From Bacteroidota bacterium (GTDB lineage Bacteria > Bacteroidota > Ignavibacteria > Palsa-1295), in the NCBI GenBank assembly GCA_030706745.1, contig JAUZNX010000011.1, positions 1 through 64,000 on the forward strand: a stretch of DNA of 64,000 bases, in the 5' to 3' direction. How positions within the stretch are numbered: position 1 is the stretch's first letter; every line of letters starts with the position of its first letter. The position numbers and the translations under genes are program-made. Positions 44,981 to 53,900 of this stretch are shown here, piece by piece. Below the pieces are notes generated by a model. The model had not been told where the DNA came from, ran no database searches, and saw only the letters and a list, made by a program, of their open reading frames with translations.

Positions 44981-45742
44981 ATGCGCCTTCTTTCCTGGAA
45001 CGTCAACGGCATCCGTGCCGCGCAAAAAAAGGGCTTCCTCGACTACCTGAAGCGAGAGGATCCCGATGTTATGTGCCTACAAGAGACCAAAGCTTCGCCG
45101 GAGCAACTTGACGAGGCGCTGCTCGCTGTCAGTGGCTATGACGCGCACTTCGTCAGCGCGGAAAAGAAAGGTTATTCGGGCGTTGCGATTTACACCCGGC
45201 AGAAACCCGCGCAGGTTATTTCGGGCTGTGGTGCAACGCGGTTCGACGCCGAAGGCCGTGTAATCTCGGCGGACTTTGGTGATTTCGTCCTCTATAATAT
45301 TTATTTCCCGAATGGCGGTCGTGGTCCCGAGCGCGTTCGCTACAAATTGGACTTTTACGATCACCTCCTCGATCAGTGGCAGGAGTTGCGCTCCGAAGGG
45401 CGCGAAATCGTCATTTGCGGCGATGTCAACACGGCGCACAAGGAGATCGACGTGGCGCGACCGAAAGAGTGGTCGCGGCAGTCAGGATTCTTGCCCGAGG
45501 AGCGGGCCTGGCTCGACAAAATCACGGATATGGGTTATGTCGATGCCTTCCGGGCCAACAACCAAAAGCCTGAGCAGTACACCTATTGGGATAACTTCCG
45601 GCAAGCTCGCGAGCGCAATGTGGGCTGGAGAATTGACTATTTCTTCGTGACCGAGGGACTTATGTCCCGCGTGAAACAGGCCGCAATCTACCCAGATGTC
45701 ATGGGCAGCGACCATTGCCCGGTGGAACTGATAATCGAGTAA
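44981..45742 (+). CDS. xth: Exodeoxyribonuclease III
   Basis: 253 residues from ATG 44981 (MRLLSWNVNGIRAAQKKGF), the conserved family start; the frame runs 17 codons further upstream into sequence with no match. AP endonuclease and 3'-5' exonuclease for base-excision repair. Visible signatures are CLQETKASPEQL (metal-binding Glu), FYDHLLDQW, CGDVNTAHKEIDVARPKE (catalytic Asp/Asn), GFLPEERAWLDKI, VGWRIDYFFVTEGL and the C-terminal GSDHCPVELIIE with its catalytic His. The length is normal for ExoIII. It is followed by rpsU on the same strand after 119 bases. Confidence 0.95.
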   Translation: MRLLSWNVNGIRAAQKKGFLDYLKREDPDVMCLQETKASPEQLDEALLAVSGYDAHFVSAEKKGYSGVAIYTRQKPAQVISGCGATRFDAEGRVISADFGDFVLYNIYFPNGGRGPERVRYKLDFYDHLLDQWQELRSEGREIVICGDVNTAHKEIDVARPKEWSRQSGFLPEERAWLDKITDMGYVDAFRANNQKPEQYTYWDNFRQARERNVGWRIDYFFVTEGLMSRVKQAAIYPDVMGSDHCPVELIIE

Positions 45743-45861
45743 TTTGGGGCACGCAGCTTCGGGGCGAGCTTCCTCGGAATTCCTTCCTCGGAAATCCACG
45801 GAACCCTGAGAAAGGGAATGCGGTTTACCACGTCCCAATTGAAAAGGAGATAAGAAATAGC

Positions 45862-46056
45862 GTGGTAGGAATTGTAGTCCAGGAGCATGAGCCGATCGAT
45901 CGAGCCCTCCGCCGTTTTAAGAAGAAGTACGAGCGCGCCGGAATCCTGAAGGAATACCGCCGCCGGACGGCATTTGAGAAGCCATCTGTGAAAAACAAGA
46001 TGCTCCGCCAGCGCGCTGCGCGACGCCAGATGCGCATTCAGGAAGAGCAAGCGTAA
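45862..46056 (+). CDS. rpsU: 30S ribosomal protein S21
   Basis: 64 residues, the usual length. The start is a GTG at 45862, giving MVGIVVQEHEPIDRALRRF; S21 proteins start in this way, and an AAGGAG Shine-Dalgarno site lies at about 45844-45849. The basic body (RFKKKYERAGILKEYRRR, KPSVKNKMLRQRAARRQ) matches S21. It is a small basic protein of the 30S platform, next to the anti-Shine-Dalgarno end of 16S rRNA. Most genes in the window lack a Shine-Dalgarno site, so the strong one here is noteworthy. A good intrinsic terminator follows 25 bases after the stop. Confidence 0.95.
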   Translation: MVGIVVQEHEPIDRALRRFKKKYERAGILKEYRRRTAFEKPSVKNKMLRQRAARRQMRIQEEQA

Positions 46057-46081
46057 CGCTTCTTTAACTGGTTTTTTATAG

Positions 46082-46110
46082 AACCCGCTTTTCTGAGCGG
46101 GTTTTTTGCG
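46082..46110 (+). terminator. Intrinsic terminator after rpsU
   Basis: AACCCGCT pairs with AGCGGGTT around a short TTTCTG loop and is followed by a run of T. It lies 25 bases after the rpsU stop and just before the end of the convergent membrane gene. Confidence 0.85.
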
Positions 46111-47988
46111 TTACGGGCGAATCCTCCAGATCGTGCAGGCGGAGTCTGAGAATACCAAATCAGCAACGGGAAAATGGGACTCATTGGTCCCATGCGATCC
46201 ATGGTCCGTCCTATCTTCCACCAGATAGCCCACATGAAGTGTCCTTAGCACTTCGGCAACCCGGGCTGAGTCAGCACACTGGTAAATCGTATCCAGCAGA
46301 GCACGGCGAACGTGCAGCAGCCGTTCTGCCTCCGTAACACGATGCAGTCCCTTCGCAGAGTCCGTATCTGCAACTGCCGCGAGCAAGGAGCCGTATTTTG
46401 CCCCTTCCGATACCACCGGGTGCGTTGAAAGTGCGGCGTACCAAAAGTATGACTCGTCCCCAGGCTGTTCGTAATCGAATCTTCGAGTAACAACGACGCC
46501 AGAATCGCTCTCGTTGGCGATGCTCCTCACCGCACGGATGAAGTCCGCTCCAACAATATCTTTGGGTGCGCGATCTTGCATCACGACCGACCAGCCATTG
46601 GCAAGGAAGCCAAGGAGTAGCAGCATGCCAATTGCTGCGGCTGGAATCATTCGCCGCGGTTGGCCCGTCCCCCGAACCATTCCGAATGCAAAGGGCACTG
46701 TGATTAGTATCGCCGCCTGAGTGCTTACGAGTGGTGCATAAAACGACAGCGCCAGCGGATACCACGCGGGTGAATAGATGACGGGCATCAGAAATCCGAC
46801 TGGCACGAGCACAACGCATAACCGATGAACGTCGCTCTTGATCCTGCCCGAGACAAAGATGAGCGAGATGATCGCCGCCAGAATGCGGGGATCGCCGATC
46901 GTGAAGCGAATGAAATGAAGGAGGAAGAATGGTACGATCAGTAGCGAACGCCATGTGAAGGAGAGGCCATGTGATACCGGGTCCAACGCTTCCGTTGGCA
47001 TGTGGAGTAGCGTCGCAAGATGATTACCATATCCCAGAAGCGGGGCGCCGACGAGAAAATCCCCCGCCGGCATGAGCGGATTTGGCTTCGATTGAAGCGC
47101 GAGCAAAATCGTTGGTACTGCCAGAATCGTAACCATCTCGACCGCCCATCGACATCGCTTCCGAAACAACGCAAGGATGCTGAGCACGCCAAGACCAGCA
47201 GCGAGCACAACGAACGTTGTTAGCTTCGTCTCAGCCAGCAAAAGGAGCAAAGCTGCGATTGCCAGATCAAACACCACGCGCCGTGGGCCACTCATGTCCT
47301 CACTTCGCGCATCGAGCAAGAGCAGAATGCACACGAAGATGAGGCTGCCGAAGACAAATGACGGACTCAGGGCGTAACTGCTTTGATCGAGGCCAGCAAA
47401 TCCCGAAACGAGAAACCATGCTGCGACGGTCGCCCAGGCAGCAGTGCTGTTCTCTGTTAGGCGCCGGGCAAGGGCAAGGACGGAGAAACCGAGCAACGTA
47501 TAACCAACGAGCGGCGCCGTAAACGCAAGATCGGGCAGCGTTTCCTCGCGCGGAAAAAGCGCTAGCAGCCGGTAGAGCGCGTCGTGATACTGCCACGGGG
47601 TTCCGAATTGATGCAAGTCGCGGAGTGTGCCGAACAGGCGGATGCCATGGACTTCACCGGCCAGAAACGGGATGTCTACACCGAATAAACCGCGTGTAAC
47701 GATCGAGCCATCCGCGAGCCAGTGAAATTGGATCAGATTGTAAAGCGCTAGGTGGAGAAGCGCCAGCGAGAAAAGGGCGAGTACATCTCGAATTGAGCTT
47801 ACATGCGGTTGCCCGGCCTTTTCAGTAAGCCGGACAATAATTGCAAGAGGGGTACCGATGATAACCAGCAAGACCGCAACATAGAACGCTACGAGGATAC
47901 TGATATTAAACAACCCGCTCACCGCCAAATAGAGCAGCAAAGCGAGCGGAGCAAGGAACCACGGACGCTGAAACCGCCCGGCAAGCAT
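46111..47988 (-). CDS. Large polytopic membrane protein, GT-C-like layout
   Basis: 625 residues from ATG 47988, which shares one base with the stop of the preceding gene (TGATG), indicating translational coupling. About twelve hydrophobic segments are followed by a soluble C-terminal region of about 150 residues. A long early extracytoplasmic loop contains DGSIVTRGLFGVDIPFLAGEVHGIRL and GTPWQYHDALYRLLALFP. The arrangement resembles GT-C or DUF2298-like envelope proteins, but no diagnostic motif is seen. Near the C-terminus the stretch DHGSHGTNESHF is encoded by a nonanucleotide repeat shared with two unrelated genes. Function unknown; the coupled upstream gene encodes a secreted redoxin-like protein. 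Confidence 0.68.
   Translation of the reverse strand: MLAGRFQRPWFLAPLALLLYLAVSGLFNISILVAFYVAVLLVIIGTPLAIIVRLTEKAGQPHVSSIRDVLALFSLALLHLALYNLIQFHWLADGSIVTRGLFGVDIPFLAGEVHGIRLFGTLRDLHQFGTPWQYHDALYRLLALFPREETLPDLAFTAPLVGYTLLGFSVLALARRLTENSTAAWATVAAWFLVSGFAGLDQSSYALSPSFVFGSLIFVCILLLLDARSEDMSGPRRVVFDLAIAALLLLLAETKLTTFVVLAAGLGVLSILALFRKRCRWAVEMVTILAVPTILLALQSKPNPLMPAGDFLVGAPLLGYGNHLATLLHMPTEALDPVSHGLSFTWRSLLIVPFFLLHFIRFTIGDPRILAAIISLIFVSGRIKSDVHRLCVVLVPVGFLMPVIYSPAWYPLALSFYAPLVSTQAAILITVPFAFGMVRGTGQPRRMIPAAAIGMLLLLGFLANGWSVVMQDRAPKDIVGADFIRAVRSIANESDSGVVVTRRFDYEQPGDESYFWYAALSTHPVVSEGAKYGSLLAAVADTDSAKGLHRVTEAERLLHVRRALLDTIYQCADSARVAEVLRTLHVGYLVEDRTDHGSHGTNESHFPVADLVFSDSACTIWRIRP
46174..46210. repeat. 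Nonanucleotide repeat in the membrane-protein gene
   Basis: Units ATGGGACTC, ATTGGTCCC, ATGCGATCC and a partial fourth. Bases 46174-46194 are identical to the reverse complement of 19237-19257. Here the gene reads the repeat as HGSHGTNES, in a different frame from the other copies. Confidence 0.75.
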
Positions 47989-48980
47989 CACGGCGATACA
48001 ATCAACCTTCCAGCCGTGACCGAGCCGCCAGTTTCAAGCCGGTAATAGTAGGCGCCGGGTGCTGTCGATTGGAGTGAGACAGAGCCATCCGCATTAACTC
48101 CCTCCGCAAGCACGGACCGCCCGAGCACATCGCTGAGTATGAACCTTGCGTTCGAAGACATCTGTGTCACGTGAAGCATGCTACCCATCGGCACCGGATT
48201 CGGCCAAACAGATGCGGGCGTTGGCTCGGTCTGCTGGACTGATGCATTGCCCAGAAGTTTATCAATTGCCTGAAATAAGTATGTTGGTGAAGGACTTTGC
48301 GAATCGTTGAACCAACCCTGATAGGTGACAACTTTCCCGTTTGGATCGATCAGATAAGCACAATTTGGCGCGTGCCCAAACGTGCGCCACCAATCATTGC
48401 ACGGCCCATCGATAATGATCGGCGCTTTGATTGCCGGGTCCGTCTGACGCCGCAGCATCGTATCGATAAGAGCTTTGCGCTCGCCATAGGTTTTGGGCTC
48501 GCGATACAGGACATGATCCGTCGAGTCCTGTCGAACGACCCAATTCCGGCTCACATAGACGCATGTATCGACGATTGGATGCGCTTCGATCGTATAAACA
48601 AGATAGATTGAAACGGCATTTCCGTAATTGGTGACCAATTGATTGATTTGCGGGATTTGATTCCGGAATACATCGCACGTATAACTCGCCGAGATCAACA
48701 CGAGCGGCTTACCGGTCGCGAGCAATTTGCTCGCAGTGACCGGCACACTATCCATCGTGTAAAACGTGAAATCAGGAATCGCAACGCCTTCGGGCAGTCC
48801 GGTGGAGTTGAAATCCGCCGGATTGGTGACTTGAAACATTGGATGCGTGCAGATGCCCTCGTTATCATCCGGCATCGCGTCCAGTCCGATCGAACCACCA
48901 AGATTCGGTTGCGCGTGAAGCACGAGCGCGGGACTCAGAAACAATACGAGGAGCAGCAGAACATAGAATTGTATGCGCAT
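47988..48980 (-). CDS. Deiodinase-like thioredoxin-fold secreted protein with T9SS sorting domain
   Basis: 330 residues. The signal peptide (MRIQFYVLLLLVLFLSPA) is cut near VLHAQ. The central domain resembles the iodothyronine-deiodinase/redoxin group: FTFYTMDSVPVTASKLLATGKPLVLISASYTCDVFR and VSIYLVYTIEAHPIVDTCVY, then APNCAYLIDPNGKVVTYQGWF (read at 48280-48765). The SYTCDVFR segment matches the deiodinase active-site region with a cysteine (TGC codon) where vertebrate enzymes have selenocysteine. The last 75 residues (VWPNPVPMGSMLHV to GRLIVSP) are a T9SS type A sorting domain, so the protein should reach the cell surface. Deiodinase chemistry is not implied; a thiol-redox role is more likely. 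It is coupled to the membrane protein downstream. Confidence 0.82.
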   Translation of the reverse strand: MRIQFYVLLLLVLFLSPALVLHAQPNLGGSIGLDAMPDDNEGICTHPMFQVTNPADFNSTGLPEGVAIPDFTFYTMDSVPVTASKLLATGKPLVLISASYTCDVFRNQIPQINQLVTNYGNAVSIYLVYTIEAHPIVDTCVYVSRNWVVRQDSTDHVLYREPKTYGERKALIDTMLRRQTDPAIKAPIIIDGPCNDWWRTFGHAPNCAYLIDPNGKVVTYQGWFNDSQSPSPTYLFQAIDKLLGNASVQQTEPTPASVWPNPVPMGSMLHVTQMSSNARFILSDVLGRSVLAEGVNADGSVSLQSTAPGAYYYRLETGGSVTAGRLIVSP

Positions 48981-49032
48981 GACCGTATTCGGTTATTCTC
49001 TGAAGACGTACGATCCGAAAAAAAAGTTTAGC

Positions 49033-50346
49033 TTACAGCCCGACGCGTTCAAAGATCAGATCGACCGAACGCGCCGCCCATTTGGGATCGAACGCATGGT
49101 CGAGATCCTGCGGGGTCAATCGCTTTTGAACGTCGGCATCCTTATCGAGCAGCGAGCGGAAGGTTATTTCGGGCTGTGACCCGCTGGCCGCAAGCTCCCA
49201 GACCTGCATGGCATTGCGCTGCACGATCGAATAAGCTTGCTCACGTGTGAGTCCACTCTTGGCGAGTGCCAGCAGCACCGGCTGGCTAAAGACAAGGCCA
49301 CGCGTTAGATCCAGATTACGGCGCATCGCCTCGGGATAGACGAACATCGTCCGAATCGTGCGCGTCATGAGTTCGAGCATATAGTCGAGCGCGATGGTCG
49401 CATCCGGCGCGATAACACGTTCTGTGGAAGAGTGCGAAATATCGCGCTCGTGCCAGAGTGCCACATTTTCCATGGCGGTCATCGCATAGCCACGCATGAG
49501 TCGCGCAAGGCCGGAGACGCGTTCGAGCGTAATGGGATTTCGTTTGTGTGGCATTGCACTTGATCCCTTCTGCCCTTTCGAGAAATATTCTTCGACTTCC
49601 CGCACTTCTGTGCGTTGCAAATGCCGGAGTTCCACGGCGATCTTTTCAAGACTGGACGCGACAAGCGCAAGCACTGTAAAATACTCGGCATGATGATCGC
49701 GTTGCACGATCTGTGTCGAAACTGGTGCCGGTCGCAGTCCCATTTTTGCGCAGACAAATTCTTCGACACTGGGATCCAGGTGCTCGAATGTTCCGACGGC
49801 GCCAGAGATCTTCCCAACTGCCATGTTGGTGACGGCACGTTCCATCCGTACCTTTGCACGGTTCATCTCATCATAAAACACCGCGAGCTTGAGTCCAAAG
49901 GTCGTCGGTTCGGCGTGTATTCCATGCGTGCGACCAATAATGGGTGTGTATTTGAACTCGCGTGCCCGCGCTCCGAGCGCCTTGATCAGTTGCGAAATAT
50001 CATCCAGAATCAGCCTGCCAGCCTGGACGAGTTGGACGGAAAATGCCGTATCGACAACATCGCTGGATGTCATTCCCAGATGCAGATACCGGGTGTCGGG
50101 GCCGGCAGATTCGGCAATATTGGTCAAAAACGCGATAACATCGTGCTTGGTCTCGCGCTCGATCTCATCAATTCTTGCCGGATCGAAACGCGCTTTCTCA
50201 CGTATTTTTCCGGACGTTCCTTCGGGAACGATGCCAAGTTCCTCCTGCTTACAAGTAGCAAGGAGTTCGATTTCAAGCCAGATCCGGTACCTGTTCTCGT
50301 CGGTCCAGATAGCTCCCATTTCGGGGCGAGTGTAACGAGGGATCAT
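49033..50346 (-). CDS. purB: Adenylosuccinate lyase
   Basis: 437 residues. Catalyses two steps of purine synthesis: SAICAR to AICAR plus fumarate, and adenylosuccinate to AMP plus fumarate. Start ATG 50346 (MIPRYTRPEMGAIW). Visible motifs of the fumarase/aspartase superfamily are HLGMTSSDVVDTA, GRTHGIHAEPTTFGLK (catalytic His) and the flexible-loop signature GSSAMPHKRNPI with the catalytic Ser. HERDISHSSTERV is also present. It is the shorter, thermophile/Bacillus-like form. It stands as a single minus-strand gene with a 217-bp gap to the next, divergent gene. Confidence 0.96.
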   Translation of the reverse strand: MIPRYTRPEMGAIWTDENRYRIWLEIELLATCKQEELGIVPEGTSGKIREKARFDPARIDEIERETKHDVIAFLTNIAESAGPDTRYLHLGMTSSDVVDTAFSVQLVQAGRLILDDISQLIKALGARAREFKYTPIIGRTHGIHAEPTTFGLKLAVFYDEMNRAKVRMERAVTNMAVGKISGAVGTFEHLDPSVEEFVCAKMGLRPAPVSTQIVQRDHHAEYFTVLALVASSLEKIAVELRHLQRTEVREVEEYFSKGQKGSSAMPHKRNPITLERVSGLARLMRGYAMTAMENVALWHERDISHSSTERVIAPDATIALDYMLELMTRTIRTMFVYPEAMRRNLDLTRGLVFSQPVLLALAKSGLTREQAYSIVQRNAMQVWELAASGSQPEITFRSLLDKDADVQKRLTPQDLDHAFDPKWAARSVDLIFERVGL

Positions 50347-50531
50347 TTGCTGTTTCTTTGTCTCGAACGTGTGGGGAGACTAACACTTTCTCCAACCGCT
50401 TAGTGACAGTTGGCTGTGCAGTATCCGGTAACACGCAGAGGATGGATCGCCCCCTCCGTGTTGACAGTAGGATCTGCTCTCGTTCGGATCGATTCGGTTG
50501 TGCGGCACCCGACCCGCTTTGGGCTGATGCC

Positions 50532-50548
50532 ACAAAAAGGTTTTTTGT
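50532..50548 (+). other. Hairpin next to the ribosome binding site of the small CxxC gene
   Basis: ACAAAAA and TTTTTTGT are complementary around a GG loop and end directly before the TAGGAG ribosome binding site at 50548-50553. It could affect translation of the gene at 50564 or act as a weak transcription stop. Not enough is visible to decide. Confidence 0.35.
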
Positions 50549-50563
50549 AGGAGAATGTTCTTT

Positions 50564-50869
50564 ATGATTCTAACAACAATTGCACTTGCCGCTTCGCTGA
50601 CCACCACTTCGCCCGCGACTCATTCGCACAACGCCGCCATGCAACGCAGTCTGTCGCGTGCTACGGTAACACAATCGCACGTAACACAAACTGAGCCACG
50701 TGTTACGACCGGTTTGCACTCGATGACCGATGAAGAGAAATATTTCTTCCCGGGTCGCGATCGCTTTGATAAAACGGAGTGGTACGAGTCATGCTTCAAG
50801 TGTGCCCGGACGGTCATCGCACCGGAGCATGTGGACGAATGGAAGAACGGCGGAATCGACGCAGCATAA
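50564..50869 (+). CDS. Small CxxC-containing protein, unknown function
   Basis: 101 residues from ATG 50564; TAGGAG at 50548-50553 is well spaced for it. An ATG at 50555 is also in frame. The N-terminal 20 residues (MILTTIALAASLTTTSPA) are weakly hydrophobic and might be a secretion signal. The middle is Ser/Thr/Gln-rich (SRATVTQSHVTQTEPRVTT). The C-terminal 45 residues are the most protein-like (MTDEEKYFFPGRDRFDKTEW, YESCFKCARTVIAPEHVDEW) and carry one CFKC motif that could bind a metal or be redox-active. I do not recognise a family. The clear ribosome binding site and the terminator after it support a real gene. Confidence 0.6.
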   Translation: MILTTIALAASLTTTSPATHSHNAAMQRSLSRATVTQSHVTQTEPRVTTGLHSMTDEEKYFFPGRDRFDKTEWYESCFKCARTVIAPEHVDEWKNGGIDAA

Positions 50870-50890
50870 GCCGTCGGAATTGATTCGCTT

Positions 50891-50923
50891 GGACGGATCG
50901 GTCGCATTGGGCCGATCCGTTCT
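50891..50923. terminator. Bidirectional terminator-like hairpin
   Basis: ACGGATCGG pairs with CCGATCCGT around a short loop in the 59-base gap between two convergent genes. It is followed by TCTATCATTTATC on the plus strand. It can serve both the small CxxC gene and the T9SS protein gene. Confidence 0.65.
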
Positions 50924-50928
50924 ATCAT

Positions 50929-53900
50929 TTATCTCGCCAGCACGACTCTTCTGACCCGCCGGTACTCTCCCTTAACATCCGGCGCGGTTATCCGAATGAA
51001 GTATGCTGCTGATGGGAGGTCCTCTCCAGAGAGTGTTGCAGTATATCGACCAGCTTTCACAAACCCATCGACCAACGTGCGACGTACGCGGCCAGTCGCG
51101 TCGAGCACTTCGATCTTTACGGGCCCATCGGCCGCCACGCCATATTCCATCGTGGTCGATTGTTGGAATGGATCGGGCGTTGGCTGCGCCAGGACTGTTG
51201 TTGGCGGGAGCTGATCCGCCGGTGTGAGCGATGGCGAGGCACACGAGGAAATAATCTCCACCTGACCCGGCACGACCACCAGATCGAAACACCGTGAGGT
51301 GATATTCATGCCGTTCAGCGTAATATCATAGGCAATCGTGAAGGAGCTGTCACTGGACTTTCCATCATTAGCATGCGCGGGCTGAAATTTCAGCCAGATG
51401 AGCGGCCTGCTGCTCGGTCCGCCGCCGGCAATCGGAATGGAATTACTTTCGGATTGCTCGAAGATCACCGTATCATGTCCCGGCGGCTTGGAAAAAACGG
51501 CAAAGGGAAACGATGTGCCTTGCGGAGTCAACGTCCCCGCAGTGGCGACATCCACAAGCTTGAGATTCACCGAGTCATAACTGAGTCGAATCATGTAGCC
51601 ACTGGCATTATAAGGAGTCAGGTCGGCCGTCGCATAGATCGGCATGCTGAACGGATCGGTGCCATTGACATGAATATGTTGCGATGCCGCAAAACCCAGT
51701 TGACGCTTGGTCGCCGTACCGGTCAGGTTGATGACGTGCGGAACGGTGTCCTTCTTGGGCAGATCGAACTGCAGCGTGAGCGTGGCTTGCCGGTTTATGG
51801 TTGTGCCGCTGGCTGGTTTGAAGTGTACGCTGAGATCGGTCGAACCGTGCGGGGCAATCAGAATCGGCGTCGGTGTCGTGACAGTAAAATCGCCACCATT
51901 CGGGCCAGCGATCGATGTACCCAACAGCGTGACCGCCACGTCATTCGGATTCGTCACGGTCAATGTGTTCGGGATGTCATCGCAGACCAGCGCGGAACCG
52001 TATGGAATGCTCGCCGTCGATTGCGTCATCGGATAAATCGTCTCCATCCGGGCAAGGAGCACGACCGTGTGGACGGTACTGCCGGATGTCACCGTGAGTT
52101 GCGCCGATCGCAAGCCATTGCTCATGGCCCCGTTTGGTGTAAACCGCACCCCGACCACAGCCGGCGTTGACGGCGCCTGCGCAATTGTAAACGGAGTATC
52201 GACCGTCGAGTCATGTACGGCAAATCCCGTCATCGAGAAATCATTGTTCGTTGCGCCCACGATCGCAACGGAATTGATCGTGAGCTTTGCCAGACCGGCA
52301 TTACCGATATAAACTACCGAATCTTTCGGCACATCGTCCTTTGTGAATGTGCCAAAATCAAGCGTATCGATATTATATATTTTCGTGCTATCACGAAAGA
52401 TGCCCAGCTCCCCTACTACCCCACGACCATAAACATCGACGACATACGCCCGCAGATGATCGGTCTTCGCCGTAATCTGCGTGTGCATCCGGCGGTTGAC
52501 TTCGTGTGGTGTAAATTGAATCGTGAAGGAATCTGTCGTCAAAGGCGATATCATCAGCGGAAGTACCGGTGCCCCCAACTTGACATCGAATCGATCGGTG
52601 TCCTGAATCCGCTTCGGGAAGGAGTAGATATTGACGGTATCTTCGGAGACATTGATGAGGGTAACGGTCGTATCGAACGTCCCGGCATATCCGGGCGCTG
52701 CCCCCAGGACGCGATCGCCGAAATCAATACTCAGACCAACGGTCTTCAGCGGCGTGATGGTCTTGAGTAGTGTACCACCGGTATAAGCATAACTATCGAC
52801 CGGCCCGAGCGCATAGACCGTCACGCCGAACGGCGCACCGCCGGTGATGTTGTGGGTCCCCTGCTCGAGTGAGTGCTGCGCGTAGGCGTAGCGGCTGTTT
52901 GCGATCGGGTGAAATTCCGCCGGGTCCATCGGCTGACCATCGAGCTGCATGCTCGAGATGCTGTCCGTTGGCACGACAATATTGACGAAGTTGCCGCTAA
53001 AAGAGAACTGGTCGACGATGCTGACGATCGTGTACGATGTGGTGAACTGCTCGACGGGAAACACCAGCGCCAGCGCCGGATCGCCGTAAGCTTGTGGACC
53101 ATTCTGGTTAAGTCCTCCCAGGCTCGTATGCATGTATTGCCCGACTAAGATCGGCTTCGAGGCGCGAATATCAGTCACGCCGGCGAGATGCGTGATCTCG
53201 TAAAACTGACCGGCATTGTAGGAGCCGACACTCGTGCCGTTGACAGAAATCTCGGTGGAATCCTCCGCGCAGAGGACGCGGACAAGATCGGGCAAATCTG
53301 CGGTTGCGAAGGGCACGACGAGCGCCGAATCGCCCCACGCGCTCACCGGAGGTAGCTCCTCAACCAGATGGTCTCGGCTTGGATCGCCATCGGAGTTCAG
53401 TGCTGTATCCGGGATATTCGTCCGCTGGTGACCGCTAAACACCGCGATAGGCCGGTCGGACTCGATGAGGCTGCCCGTCAGGTCGTTGCCCCGCTGGGCC
53501 ACGCCCTGGACAAGATAGATATCGCCCTTCATCAGCAAGACCGATTGCGGTGTATTGCGCTGAACACCACCGGCGGACCGGTCCGCAAGCGTAATCTTTA
53601 CGTTCGTCGAGTCCTGGATGCTGACGATCCAAAACTCGCTCGGTGTATACTGCACGCCGTTCATTCCGCCGAATGTACCGGCCTGATAGCACATCGTCCG
53701 GTATTCGGTGCCGAGCACATCGTTCGGCAAACCCATGAAGGCATCGCTCGAGTAGAACTTGTGATTCAGACCAAAGACTGCAACTTCGCTATCGCTCGTG
53801 ACATGCACAGCCATGCCGCGCACGATTTGCTCGTCGGTCGTCACTTCGACCGACGGGTTGCCATTATTGCCATTCGGCAGCTCGATCGTCTGGATCTGCC

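Noticed and set aside
48650-48720. Selenocysteine at the deiodinase-like active site
   Set aside because: The codon in SYTCDVFR is TGC, not TGA, so a cysteine is encoded.
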